Shown here: positions 5,893-11,808 of the stretch, one piece after another
How positions within the stretch are numbered: the first letter of the stretch is position 1
Layout of the letters: each line of letters begins with the position of its first letter
Assembly (NCBI GenBank): GCA_902797105.1
Contig: CADBRL010000112.1
Location: 1-11,918 of the forward strand
Direction: 5' to 3'
DNA length: 11,918 bases
From: an uncultured Erysipelotrichaceae bacterium
GTDB lineage: Bacteria > Bacillota_I > Bacilli_A > RF39 > UBA660
Translations under genes and position numbers: made by a program
The notes under the pieces: generated by a model
Database searches by the model: none
Seen by the model: only the letters and a program-made list of their open reading frames with translations
What the model was told of the DNA's origin: nothing

Positions 5893-6480
5893 TTATTTTG
5901 TCATTTTTGCATCATCAACTATATATTTTACATTTTTATTTACTTTAATTGTACCATATATGATAACCTCAATACCTCTTTTCTCAAAATTATTAATTAT
6001 ATTATTTGTGGCTACTTTATCAAGTAAACATATAAAATCTAAGTTATAATCTGCATCACTATTCAATATATAATTAAGTACACCATATTTATATTTATTA
6101 TCCATATTTTTTAAATCTTTAATTACTTTAGTATTAAAGGACATTATATAATAATTTCTTTGATACTTATTAAGTAATTTAAGCAATCTTTTCTTATCAA
6201 TATCATTTTCTTTAATTTCAAGTAGCAATAGTTTATCTGTATTTATTTTAAGTAAATCTTCAAGTAATAAAATATCTTGCATATCTTTAAAATATGTATT
6301 TTTTACTAAATTACCTTTATATAAAATATTATGATAAACTATAAATTTCTTATCTAAAGTTGTTCTAATATCACACTCTATACCTATATATTTTTTACTA
6401 TTTAAGCCATCTAACAAAGCTTTATATGAATTATCTTTAATCGTTTTATTCCATATACCACGATGTGCAATTAAGTTCAA
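5893..6480 (-). CDS. Glycerophosphodiester phosphodiesterase-like protein (short GDPD)
   Basis: GDPD enzymes hydrolyse glycerophosphodiesters from lipid turnover to glycerol-3-phosphate and an alcohol. The 195-aa protein starts directly in the fold with LIAHRGIW (His6, Arg7), followed by GIECDIRTT (Glu35, Asp37), FIVYHN (His50) and LLLEIKE (Glu88, Lys90), the metal and catalytic positions of the family in the right order. The usual Asp after the second His is Asn51, and the protein is shorter than typical 240-300 aa members with a thin C-terminal half, so substrate and activity are uncertain. No signal peptide is seen, so it is probably cytoplasmic. The start is a TTG at 6480 with AGAGGTG 8 nt upstream; this ribosome binding site lies in the 3' arm of a terminator-like hairpin. 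Confidence 0.82.
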   Translation of the reverse strand: MNLIAHRGIWNKTIKDNSYKALLDGLNSKKYIGIECDIRTTLDKKFIVYHNILYKGNLVKNTYFKDMQDILLLEDLLKINTDKLLLLEIKENDIDKKRLLKLLNKYQRNYYIMSFNTKVIKDLKNMDNKYKYGVLNYILNSDADYNLDFICLLDKVATNNIINNFEKRGIEVIIYGTIKVNKNVKYIVDDAKMTK

Positions 6481-6481
6481 A

Positions 6482-6513
6482 TAAAAAACACCTCTAGTAA
6501 AATATACTAAAGG
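6482..6513 (-). terminator. Terminator-like hairpin that contains the GDPD gene's ribosome binding site
   Basis: On the minus strand, CCTTTAGTA (6505-6513) pairs with TACTAGAGG (6491-6499) over nine positions with one G-U, loop TATTT, followed by TGTTTTTTAT. It could terminate transcription from the 123-aa gene. The 3' arm and the next bases (AGAGGTG) are also the only Shine-Dalgarno candidate for the TTG start at 6480. Confidence 0.6.
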
Positions 6514-6533
6514 TTTAAATAAAAATGCACATT

Positions 6534-6905
6534 CTATTTATTTCTTATTCTTTTTATTTCACTTTGATGTCTAAAAAATGCATCAAAATCCCAGATTATT
6601 TCCACATAATTTCGTTTTTTATTTTCTGTTATAAACAAATAATACTCTATAGCAAAATCATTTATACAATTTATTTTCTGTAATATTTTATAAATCATAT
6701 ATACTTCATCTAAGCCAAAATAAAATCTAGTTGTAAATGTGTTTTTTTCTCTTCCAGTTAATTCTTCAGATACTTTAAATCTTTCTAAAATAACTTTCAT
6801 AAATTTATTTTGAAGTGCACAAATATCCCAATATACATCTTCTTTAGATGTCTTTTTTTCTAATTTCAACTCTAATGTTTTTATTTCTAATTCTAAACTT
6901 TTCAT
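6534..6905 (-). CDS. Hypothetical protein, 123 aa
   Basis: I do not recognise this protein. It is predicted soluble and largely helical. Residues 1-16 (MKSLELEIKTLELKLE) form a charged heptad-like stretch, followed by a mixed region rich in aromatic residues (TRFYFGLDEVYMIYKI, EYYLFITENKKRNYVEIIWDFDAFFRHQ) and a basic C-terminus. No signal peptide, membrane segment or cysteine motif is seen. It lies just after the rpmA terminator and before the GDPD gene, separated from each by a terminator-like hairpin. The ATG at 6905 has no clear Shine-Dalgarno sequence (AT-rich TTTATTTAAATT precedes it), so initiation may be weak or depend on read-through from rpmA. The composition and reading frame look like a real gene of this genome. 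Function unknown. Confidence 0.65.
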   Translation of the reverse strand: MKSLELEIKTLELKLEKKTSKEDVYWDICALQNKFMKVILERFKVSEELTGREKNTFTTRFYFGLDEVYMIYKILQKINCINDFAIEYYLFITENKKRNYVEIIWDFDAFFRHQSEIKRIRNK

Positions 6906-6910
6906 AATTT

Positions 6911-6944
6911 AAATAAAAGGCGCATACTTATGCTTCGTATACGC
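6911..6944 (-). terminator. Terminator of the rplU-prp-rpmA operon, overlapping the rpmA stop
   Basis: On the minus strand, GCGTATAC (6937-6944) pairs with GTATGCGC (6920-6927) over eight positions with one G-U, followed by CTTTTATTT. The ascending arm encodes the last rpmA codons and the TAA stop (6928-6930) is in the loop. The ORF downstream starts only 22 nt past the stop. Confidence 0.7.
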
Positions 6945-7212
6945 TTACCTTTTTTCTATTTTTACCAAGTCTTTCGTATTTTACAACACCAGTAGCTTTA
7001 GCAAATAATGTATCATCTTTTCCAATTCCAACATTTGTACCTGGATAAATCTTTGTTCCTCTTTGACGATAAAGAATTGAACCAGCAGTTACAGTTTCAC
7101 CATCTGCTGCTTTAGCACCAAGTCTACGACCAGCTGAATCTCTACCGTTTTTAGTTGAACCTTGAGCTTTAACGTGAGCAAATAATTGGATATTCAACTT
7201 CATGTAATTCAT
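6928..7212 (-). CDS. rpmA: 50S ribosomal protein L27 (with cleavable N-terminal extension)
   Basis: L27 is a large-subunit protein whose N-terminus reaches the peptidyl transferase centre. The 94-aa sequence has the family signature GSTKNGRDSAGRRLGAKAADGETV, then GSILYRQRGTKIYPGTNVGIGKDDTLFA and a basic end. Residues 1-12 (MNYMKLNIQLFA) are the Firmicutes extension, normally removed by the Prp protease after the (L/Q)xxFA-type motif, leaving a mature protein beginning at His13. The start is ATG 7212, with AAGGAGG 7 nt upstream; the ATG at 7203 is further away. It overlaps the prp stop as ATGA. The gene order rplU-prp-rpmA is the conserved Firmicutes arrangement. Confidence 0.97.
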   Translation of the reverse strand: MNYMKLNIQLFAHVKAQGSTKNGRDSAGRRLGAKAADGETVTAGSILYRQRGTKIYPGTNVGIGKDDTLFAKATGVVKYERLGKNRKKVSVYEA

Positions 7213-7511
7213 TTTATGTCCTCCTTAATTATTTTAATATTTTTTTTGTATGTAGATGCAAGTTCTTCAAGCATCATAATCATATTTTCAATTGTTAGTG
7301 AAATATTTTTATCATTACTTAATACTTCAATTGTTAGTTTATCAGTCTCTTCCTTATATTTAATGCTATCTTTATCAAACCTTAAACATAAATTGATACT
7401 TGTAATAACAATTGATGACGCTGATGCACAAACTATGTCTTTGCCATAATCATCATACTCAGCATGACCTGTCATTGTGATGATATTATTTTTAATATTA
7501 ACCTTTATCAT
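7209..7511 (-). CDS. prp: Ribosomal-processing cysteine protease Prp (YsxB family)
   Basis: Prp removes the N-terminal extension of ribosomal protein L27 in Firmicutes and related bacteria. The 100-aa protein has the catalytic pair in its usual place: TGHAEYD (His16) and DIVCASAS (Cys28), followed by the alpha/beta remainder ending in a charged helix. Its substrate L27 is encoded immediately downstream and carries the matching extension (IQLFA-H). The ATG at 7511 overlaps the rplU stop (TAATG), and the prp stop overlaps the rpmA start, so L21, protease and L27 are made from one coupled message. Confidence 0.93.
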   Translation of the reverse strand: MIKVNIKNNIITMTGHAEYDDYGKDIVCASASSIVITSINLCLRFDKDSIKYKEETDKLTIEVLSNDKNISLTIENMIMMLEELASTYKKNIKIIKEDIK

Positions 7512-7804
7512 TAACCAATTTTCTTAACAACTAACTTAGTGTATGGTTGTCTATGACCTTGAGTCTTACGATATTTTTTCTTAGGTCTGTATTTAAACAC
7601 TTTTATCTTTTTGTTTTTTCCATGTTTTTCAATAGTACATACAACCTTAATATCAACATATGGGTTACCAGCTTTACCATCTGCAAATAAAACTTTGTCA
7701 AATGTAACATCTTTTCCTACTTCTGCATCTAATTTTTCAACATAAATAGTATCCCCAACAGAAACATAATATTGTTTTCCACCAGTTTCAAATATAGCTT
7801 TCAT
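7511..7804 (-). CDS. rplU: 50S ribosomal protein L21
   Basis: L21 is a large-subunit protein that binds 23S rRNA. The protein begins MKAIFETGGKQYYVSVGDTI and ends with the family signature KYRPKKKYRKTQGHRQPYT. The start is set at ATG 7804 (97 aa, usual length about 100) because AAGGAGG lies 7 nt upstream and the family begins exactly there. The open frame extends 12 codons further upstream (to 7840), but those codons are within the leader. The gene is preceded by a strong promoter at 7906-7934 and a leader of about 95 nt. Confidence 0.97.
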   Translation of the reverse strand: MKAIFETGGKQYYVSVGDTIYVEKLDAEVGKDVTFDKVLFADGKAGNPYVDIKVVCTIEKHGKNKKIKVFKYRPKKKYRKTQGHRQPYTKLVVKKIG

Positions 7805-7899
7805 TTCATACCTCCTTATATTTTTTCGAAGTCGCGCCATTAAGGTACATAACGTTTTTAACCTTTTCTGTGCGGTTTTTTAAGAAATTACTTAAAAAC
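7805..7899 (-). promoter_or_regulatory. rplU leader RNA, candidate L21 leader
   Basis: About 95 nt separate the predicted rplU transcription start from its ATG. The RNA begins with an AU-only hairpin (TTTTTAAG/CTTAAAAA). It then has CCGCAC, an AAGGT/ACCTT stem, and AATGGCGCGACTTC just before the ribosome binding site. An autoregulatory L21 leader is known upstream of rplU in Bacilli, and the GC-rich conserved-looking patches in an otherwise AT-rich leader fit this. I cannot run the covariance model, so the family name is tentative. Confidence 0.5.
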
Positions 7900-7905
7900 A
7901 TACTA

Positions 7906-7934
7906 ATTTTATCATTAAATACTAGTTTTGTCAA
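7906..7934 (-). promoter_or_regulatory. Promoter of rplU-prp-rpmA
   Basis: On the minus strand: exact TTGACA (7929-7934), 17-bp spacer, TAAAAT (7906-7911). The -35 lies inside the last codons of the M50 protease gene. This gives the ribosomal genes their own strong start, separate from the mre/spoIVF operon upstream. Confidence 0.7.
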
Positions 7935-8658
7935 ATCTTTCTTGCAACTTTTTAGCCTCACTTACTATTTTTTCATTTTCTTTAAAATACTGATATGTAT
8001 CTATTTTTAAAATATCTAAATTTCCCTTTTTAGTACTTATATATTTAAATTTATATTTTTTTAAATATCTTTCTAATAAAAATTTATTATAGATATATTT
8101 ATAATCCTTAACTTGCATATACATTTTATATAGAAATACTCCTATTATTAGATAATTATTTAAACTATACTTATAATTAAATAAAGTGTACAAAATAATA
8201 CTTATAATACTTATAATTATATATAATTTATATGATGTTTTAAATGAAAAAAATTTATTTAATATACTTTTTAAAACTACTGAGCCATCTAAAGGAATTA
8301 TAGGAAGCAAATTAAAAAGCATTATACTTAAATTATATTTTAAAAAAATATCATAATCATGAATATTAATAAACTTAACTATTAAAGTAAGTAATATTTG
8401 CATAAATATCCCTGCTAGAGCAAGTACTATTTCTTTATTAGTTTCGGTATTAATATCTTTTTCTACTTTTGTAATACCTCCGAAAGGATAAAGAGTTACA
8501 CTTATAACTTTATATTTAAAAATGAGACACACTAAAACATGACCAAGTTCATGAACTAAAATAATTAAACTTATTATTAAGCCTATTCTTATATATCCAC
8601 ATAAAAAGAGTATAAAGAGTAAATATATGGAAGTATAATCAAGCCTGATAATCTTCAT
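7915..8658 (-). CDS. spoIVFB: SpoIVFB-like M50 site-2 protease
   Basis: This is an intramembrane zinc metalloprotease. In Bacillus subtilis SpoIVFB cleaves pro-sigma-K in the mother cell. The 247-aa protein has the zinc motif HELGH (His36, Glu37, His40) in a transmembrane helix, YPFGGITKVE, and the third-ligand motif LLPIIPLDG (Asp124). Several hydrophobic helices lie between about residues 10 and 180, and a basic C-terminal tail without an obvious CBS domain follows, making it somewhat shorter than SpoIVFB. It follows the SpoIVFA-like gene with a 20-nt overlap and lacks its own ribosome binding site, so it is probably translated by coupling. Position between mreCD/spoIVFA and rplU matches Bacillus. 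The protease family is certain; the pro-sigma substrate is inferred. Confidence 0.87.
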   Translation of the reverse strand: MKIIRLDYTSIYLLFILFLCGYIRIGLIISLIILVHELGHVLVCLIFKYKVISVTLYPFGGITKVEKDINTETNKEIVLALAGIFMQILLTLIVKFINIHDYDIFLKYNLSIMLFNLLPIIPLDGSVVLKSILNKFFSFKTSYKLYIIISIISIILYTLFNYKYSLNNYLIIGVFLYKMYMQVKDYKYIYNKFLLERYLKKYKFKYISTKKGNLDILKIDTYQYFKENEKIVSEAKKLQERFDKTSI

Positions 8659-9232
8659 ATTTTATAAATTCATTATTCTTTTTTATTACTAAATATAATT
8701 TATCATCTTTAGTTTCACCAATTAATTTATTCTTTTCAACATAATCATATAGTTTTACAGATATATTAGTTAAATTTCCATACCAAATATCTACACCATC
8801 AACACCTTGAATAATAATAGTTTCTCCATAATCATCTTTTTCTCCAGCAAAAACTACCACTCCACTTGTTAAATTATTAATTAAAGTGTTACTGCTTAGA
8901 CTAAGCATTTCACCATCTTTATAGTTTTCAATACTCTTATACACTAAATGACCATTCATAACCATTTGATTATTATCATTTTTAGGAAGCACTTCTCCGA
9001 ATAAATCTTCATACCACCCTTTTATTTTAGTAAATGGAATGCTTTCTGTTAAAACATATTCTTTATAAAAAAGTAAATTTTTATCACTTGAATTCGTAAA
9101 TATTACACTAACTAAAAAGAATATCACAGCTATTAAGAACTTGGAAATAATGGGTTTTATATTTATTTTAGAACTTGTTTTAAATTCATGACCACTTTTT
9201 CTTTTTTTAAAAGCTTCAAGATATTCTTCCAT
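8639..9232 (-). CDS. spoIVFA: SpoIVFA-like membrane protein with degenerate M23 (LytM) domain
   Basis: In B. subtilis SpoIVFA anchors and holds back the protease SpoIVFB. This 197-aa protein has a basic cytoplasmic N-terminus, one transmembrane helix (about 28-46), a linker, and a C-terminal M23-like domain (about 120-195). That domain contains SGVVVFAGEKDDYGETIIIQ and DIWYGNLTNISVKLYDYVEKN. The zinc-binding HxH of active M23 peptidases is not kept: WYGNL has Asn153 where active enzymes have His. It is therefore probably a binding domain, as in SpoIVFA. GGTGAT lies 6 nt before the ATG. It follows mreD by 5 nt and overlaps the M50 gene by 20 nt. The partner gene and gene order support the assignment. 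Confidence 0.8.
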   Translation of the reverse strand: MEEYLEAFKKRKSGHEFKTSSKINIKPIISKFLIAVIFFLVSVIFTNSSDKNLLFYKEYVLTESIPFTKIKGWYEDLFGEVLPKNDNNQMVMNGHLVYKSIENYKDGEMLSLSSNTLINNLTSGVVVFAGEKDDYGETIIIQGVDGVDIWYGNLTNISVKLYDYVEKNKLIGETKDDKLYLVIKKNNEFIKYEDYQA

Positions 9233-9237
9233 TTATA

Positions 9238-9618
9238 TCACCGATATAATTTTATGTCTTTACTATCTTTAATATAACTTATTATTATAAAGACACTATT
9301 TATAATAAACATATTAAAAAATATATTTTTAAAGTTAAAAATACTACAAAAAACTAAGTAATATATAAAAACTATACTTATATTAAAAACATAATAATTA
9401 ATTACATTATAATAATTTATTTTTAAATATTTATGTATTAAATAAACTATACACATAAATATAGTATTTAAAGGAAAAGAATGGATTACAAATAAATCTA
9501 CGAATAAACCTACGGTTAAGTTATAAATAAAACTTCTAGAATTAATATTAGTTAGAAAGAAAAAACTTTTAAAGGGCGTAAAATTATAAATCATACTATC
9601 AATAAATACTTTAATCAT
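9238..9618 (-). CDS. mreD: Rod shape-determining protein MreD
   Basis: MreD is a small membrane protein of the elongasome, working with MreC, RodA and PBP2 in side-wall growth. The 126-aa protein is almost wholly hydrophobic with several predicted transmembrane helices and includes NLTVGLFVDLFVIHSFPLNTIF, which matches the family pattern G-x(3)-D followed by a second helix. It is shorter than typical MreD (about 160-170 aa). It overlaps mreC by 8 nt; its ATG has GGAGG 7 nt upstream. Sequence identity in this family is low, so context (mreC before, spoIVFA after) carries much of the call. Confidence 0.82.
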   Translation of the reverse strand: MIKVFIDSMIYNFTPFKSFFFLTNINSRSFIYNLTVGLFVDLFVIHSFPLNTIFMCIVYLIHKYLKINYYNVINYYVFNISIVFIYYLVFCSIFNFKNIFFNMFIINSVFIIISYIKDSKDIKLYR

Positions 9619-10273
9619 GATTTAGCCTCCATACAAAAAGATAATCTAAAGTGTCTAACCTATTTTCTATATCTACTTCTATTACTTTTTCAATTTCTGT
9701 ATCATTTAAACTTACTTTTTTTACTTTACCTACATAAATATTATCTGGTAAATTACCAAGTCCTGATGTATAAATTTCATCACCAACTACTATATTTTTA
9801 TAGTTATTTATACTTGTTACCACTAGTTTTCCATTTTCTAATTTTAAAACCCCAACAGCATCATTAATTTTAACAGAAATATTACTTTTCTTATTTGTTA
9901 TTAAACTAACTACTGAATAATAATCATAAGTTTTACTTATTATTCCTACTAAACCATTATTTGTTAAAACAGCATCACCAACATTTATATTATTTTTTGA
10001 ACCCTTAAATATAGTTAAAGTATTACTATATTCATAAACATCTTTATATTTAACACGACTTACTATGATATCTAAATTATCATCAAACTCTATATCATTT
10101 ATTTTTTTTATATTATCAAGTTCTTCTTTTAAATGTTTATTATAATTAATAACTATTTTACTAGTATCTAAATTAGGATTTATAGCAATTAAAAATCTAT
10201 TTACTTGACTTGCAAATAAAAATAGTAAAAAAACACCTAATAAAATAATGTAATCTTTATATTTCTTTATCAT
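9611..10273 (-). CDS. mreC: Rod shape-determining protein MreC
   Basis: MreC is a bitopic scaffold of the elongasome, interacting with MreD, PBPs and the MreB filament. From ATG 10273 the protein is 220 aa. It has a short basic start (MIKKYKDY), a transmembrane helix (about 9-28), a periplasm-side helix/coiled coil (about 40-60), and the two-lobed beta MreC domain. The first lobe has KGSKNNINVGDAVLTNNGLVG; the second has VVTSINNYKNIVVGDEIYTSGLG, matching the G-D-x-V-x(n)-GLVG and G-D-x-(I/V)-x-TSG signatures. The frame also extends to a TTG at 10312, but neither start has a good ribosome binding site. ATG 10273, 20 nt after the previous stop, fits the family's N-terminus better. mreB is not in the window. 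Confidence 0.9.
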   Translation of the reverse strand: MIKKYKDYIILLGVFLLFLFASQVNRFLIAINPNLDTSKIVINYNKHLKEELDNIKKINDIEFDDNLDIIVSRVKYKDVYEYSNTLTIFKGSKNNINVGDAVLTNNGLVGIISKTYDYYSVVSLITNKKSNISVKINDAVGVLKLENGKLVVTSINNYKNIVVGDEIYTSGLGNLPDNIYVGKVKKVSLNDTEIEKVIEVDIENRLDTLDYLFVWRLNHD

Positions 10274-10292
10274 ATTATTATTATGTCTAAAA

Positions 10293-10736
10293 TTATTTAA
10301 TATATGAATCAAATAATTTTAAGATGCTGTTATTTACGTTATCTATTACCTCTTCTTTATCACTTTTTAGTATTATACTTTCAAAATTACTTATTTTTTC
10401 TATTAAATCTTTAGATACTCTAACTTCTTTTAAGTAGTATTTTATTTCTTTATTTGTGTATATTACTTCAAGTTTTGTCTTAACATCTTCATGATATGTA
10501 AGGGCAATAATAACTCTATAATAGTTACTATCTTTATAAACGATGGATGATGCAAAAGTTTTAGAAAACTCAAGAGCATTGTTATAGTCTTTAAAAACAC
10601 CAGTTTGAAAAATAGTTACTACTTCTTCTTTTTTAGAAATAGCCCTTACTTCTTTGTTTATATCTCGGTAGAAAAGATAAGCTAGAAGTCCACCAATTGC
10701 AACAGAAAACAATAAAATCTTTAAATATTTTTTCAT
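10293..10736 (-). CDS. Membrane-anchored SPOR-like protein (147 aa)
   Basis: This protein has a short basic start (MKKYLKILLF), one transmembrane helix (about 6-24), and an outer domain with a SPOR-like beginning: VVTIFQTGVFKDYNNALEFSK, then SNYYRVIIALTYH. SPOR domains are about 70-residue modules that bind denuded septal glycan; here the second half (residues about 90-147, charged and helical) is not recognised. It is the first gene of the mreC-mreD-spoIVFA-spoIVFB operon, so a role at the cell wall or spore envelope is likely. The start is ATG 10736 with GGTGAT 5 nt upstream; the frame also reaches a TTG at 10748, which lies in that site. It overlaps only the longer form of mreC. The SPOR assignment is by pattern and moderate. 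Confidence 0.7.
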   Translation of the reverse strand: MKKYLKILLFSVAIGGLLAYLFYRDINKEVRAISKKEEVVTIFQTGVFKDYNNALEFSKTFASSIVYKDSNYYRVIIALTYHEDVKTKLEVIYTNKEIKYYLKEVRVSKDLIEKISNFESIILKSDKEEVIDNVNNSILKLFDSYIK

Positions 10737-10752
10737 TTTTATCACCAATTAC

Positions 10753-10761
10753 ATAATAGCA
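10753..10761 (-). promoter_or_regulatory. Extended -10 of the mre/spoIVF operon
   Basis: On the minus strand TGCTATTAT (10753-10761) forms an extended -10. An exact TTGACA lies upstream but at 21 bp, longer than usual, so the promoter probably relies on the TGn element. The predicted start near 10746 leaves about a 10-nt leader before ATG 10736. Confidence 0.4.
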
Positions 10762-10778
10762 CAAACTATTTGAAAAAT

Positions 10779-10807
10779 TTGTCAAAATAAGGAAAGTGTG
10801 CTATAAT
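10779..10807 (+). promoter_or_regulatory. Promoter of the 232-aa gene
   Basis: TTGTCA (10779-10784), 17-bp spacer, exact TATAAT (10802-10807) preceded by TGC, an extended -10. The predicted start near 10814 gives a leader of about 17 nt that is little more than the AAAGGAG ribosome binding site (10817-10823). It is divergent from, and almost back to back with, the mre operon promoter. Confidence 0.7.
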
Positions 10808-10830
10808 ACCATGACAAAAGGAGAAAATTT

Positions 10831-11529
10831 ATGACAACACACATAATTCCATGGATGAACGTTACTGTAAATATAATAAAAAATGCAATAGAAGTTTATC
10901 AAGGAAATGAAAAGATGTATGAATATAAAGGTAAATTTATTTTTAGAATTTTAGATAATAATAATTTTGTTATTTTAGAAAAAGACCCAAGTAATACTTT
11001 AAATAAATGTGATAATCATCAAAGAGTAATTTTCTTTAGAAAAGATGAAAAAGGTAAAATAATTGCAAATAAATATTGTATTAAACAAGAAAAAATTGTT
11101 TTCAATAAAGATTTATTACATCATGAAGAAGTTATCATACCAGGTATTTATAAAGATTTTGTTTATAATTATGAATATGGAATTGTAATATCTGATTTCT
11201 TTACAAGAATTTCATATGATAAAAATAATGAACTATTCTTAGTGGAAGAAGATTTTGAAACTAGTTACGGCACTGTGACTTTAAAAGGAATTTTAAATGT
11301 TGATGGTTTCTTACTTAATGAGGGAATGTACTGTGAAATGCTTCAAGAAGAATTTTATATAAATCCCTTAGACATTCCTAATTCATTTTATCATTTACGT
11401 TCTAAACTTGAAACATTAATGAAAAGAAAAGAACATAAAAAAAGAGCACTAGAATTACTTAACTTTGAAAGAGATTGTTATTTAACTAGAAAAAGAAAAC
11501 TTGCAAAACAAAACTCATCATCAAGATGA
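10831..11529 (+). CDS. Hypothetical protein, 232 aa
   Basis: I do not recognise this protein. It begins MTTHIIPWMN, has no signal peptide or membrane helix, and its first two thirds look like alternating beta strands with polar turns (YEYKGKFIFRILDNNNFVIL, VIFFRKDEKGKIIANKYCI, YGTVTLKGILNVDGFLL). The last 45 residues are helical and strongly basic (SKLETLMKRKEHKKRALELL, TRKRKLAKQ), which could contact nucleic acid or acidic surfaces. Five scattered cysteines (60, 83, 163 among them) do not form a CxxC motif. AAAGGAG is 7 nt before the ATG, the promoter is strong, and a terminator overlaps the TGA stop, so this is a well-formed single-gene unit. It is the only complete plus-strand gene of this size here. 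Confidence 0.8.
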   Translation: MTTHIIPWMNVTVNIIKNAIEVYQGNEKMYEYKGKFIFRILDNNNFVILEKDPSNTLNKCDNHQRVIFFRKDEKGKIIANKYCIKQEKIVFNKDLLHHEEVIIPGIYKDFVYNYEYGIVISDFFTRISYDKNNELFLVEEDFETSYGTVTLKGILNVDGFLLNEGMYCEMLQEEFYINPLDIPNSFYHLRSKLETLMKRKEHKKRALELLNFERDCYLTRKRKLAKQNSSSR

Positions 11530-11535
11530 GTTTTT
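11510..11535 (+). terminator. Terminator overlapping the stop of the 232-aa gene
   Basis: AAAACTCATC (11510-11519) pairs perfectly with GATGAGTTTT (11525-11534), loop ATCAA, ending in five T (11531-11535). The TGA stop (11527-11529) is in the descending arm. Ten perfect pairs make this the cleanest terminator in the window. Confidence 0.8.
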
Positions 11536-11593
11536 GCATCTATACATTCGTATAATAACCATTTTCAAAAATACTATTTGCTATAATTAGAAA

Positions 11594-11718
11594 CACCCAA
11601 AGTATATATAAATAAAAAAAAGTACAATACATTAGATTGCCAATAAGTTTTATTTTATATAATGCATAATTTTAACTTTAACGTTTTGTATTACCATTTG
11701 CATATACAAAACCTTTTT
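11594..11718 (+). ncRNA. Possible small RNA in the convergent intergenic region
   Basis: An extended -10 (TGCTATAAT, 11579-11587) without a good -35 could start an RNA near 11594. A hairpin GTTTTGTAT (11683-11691) / ATACAAAAC (11704-11712) followed by five T (11714-11718) could end it, about 125 nt. No frame with a ribosome binding site is inside. In such AT-rich DNA each element could arise by chance, so confidence is low. Confidence 0.2.
11683..11718 (+). terminator. Terminator-like hairpin
   Basis: Nine perfect base pairs (11683-11691 with 11704-11712), 12-nt loop, one C and then five T. It may back up the terminator of the 232-aa gene, or end a separate short transcript. Confidence 0.5.
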
Positions 11719-11745
11719 CACACGCAATATATTTTACACTTAATC

Positions 11746-11781
11746 AAAATGTGCACAAAAATGTGGTTTTGTTCACATTTT
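11746..11781. repeat. 36-bp inverted repeat
   Basis: AAAATGTG (11746-11753) and CACATTTT (11774-11781) pair over eight positions. After one C/T mismatch, ACAAAA (11755-11760) and TTTTGT (11767-11772) pair over six more around loop ATGTGG. There is no T-run directly after it on either strand, so it is not an ordinary terminator. It lies between the end of the 232-aa gene and the bidirectional terminator. Confidence 0.6.
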
Positions 11782-11808
11782 AATATCATTTTAGCATCTT
11801 TATAACTC

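Noticed and set aside
7186..7449. Plus-strand 87-codon frame
   Set aside because: Opposite prp, whose catalytic residues and overlaps with rplU and rpmA are clear; no ribosome binding site.
7805..7840. Longer L21 form starting at 7840
   Set aside because: The extra 12 codons lie in the leader; the family N-terminus and the AAGGAGG site fix the start at 7804.
8900..9180. SpoIVFA-like protein as an active M23 peptidoglycan hydrolase
   Set aside because: The zinc-binding HxH is missing (WYGNL), and the partner M50 protease makes an anchoring role more likely.
11662..11805. 47-codon plus-strand frame (MHNFNFNVLYYHLH...)
   Set aside because: No ribosome binding site, runs through two hairpins, composition unlike the neighbouring genes.
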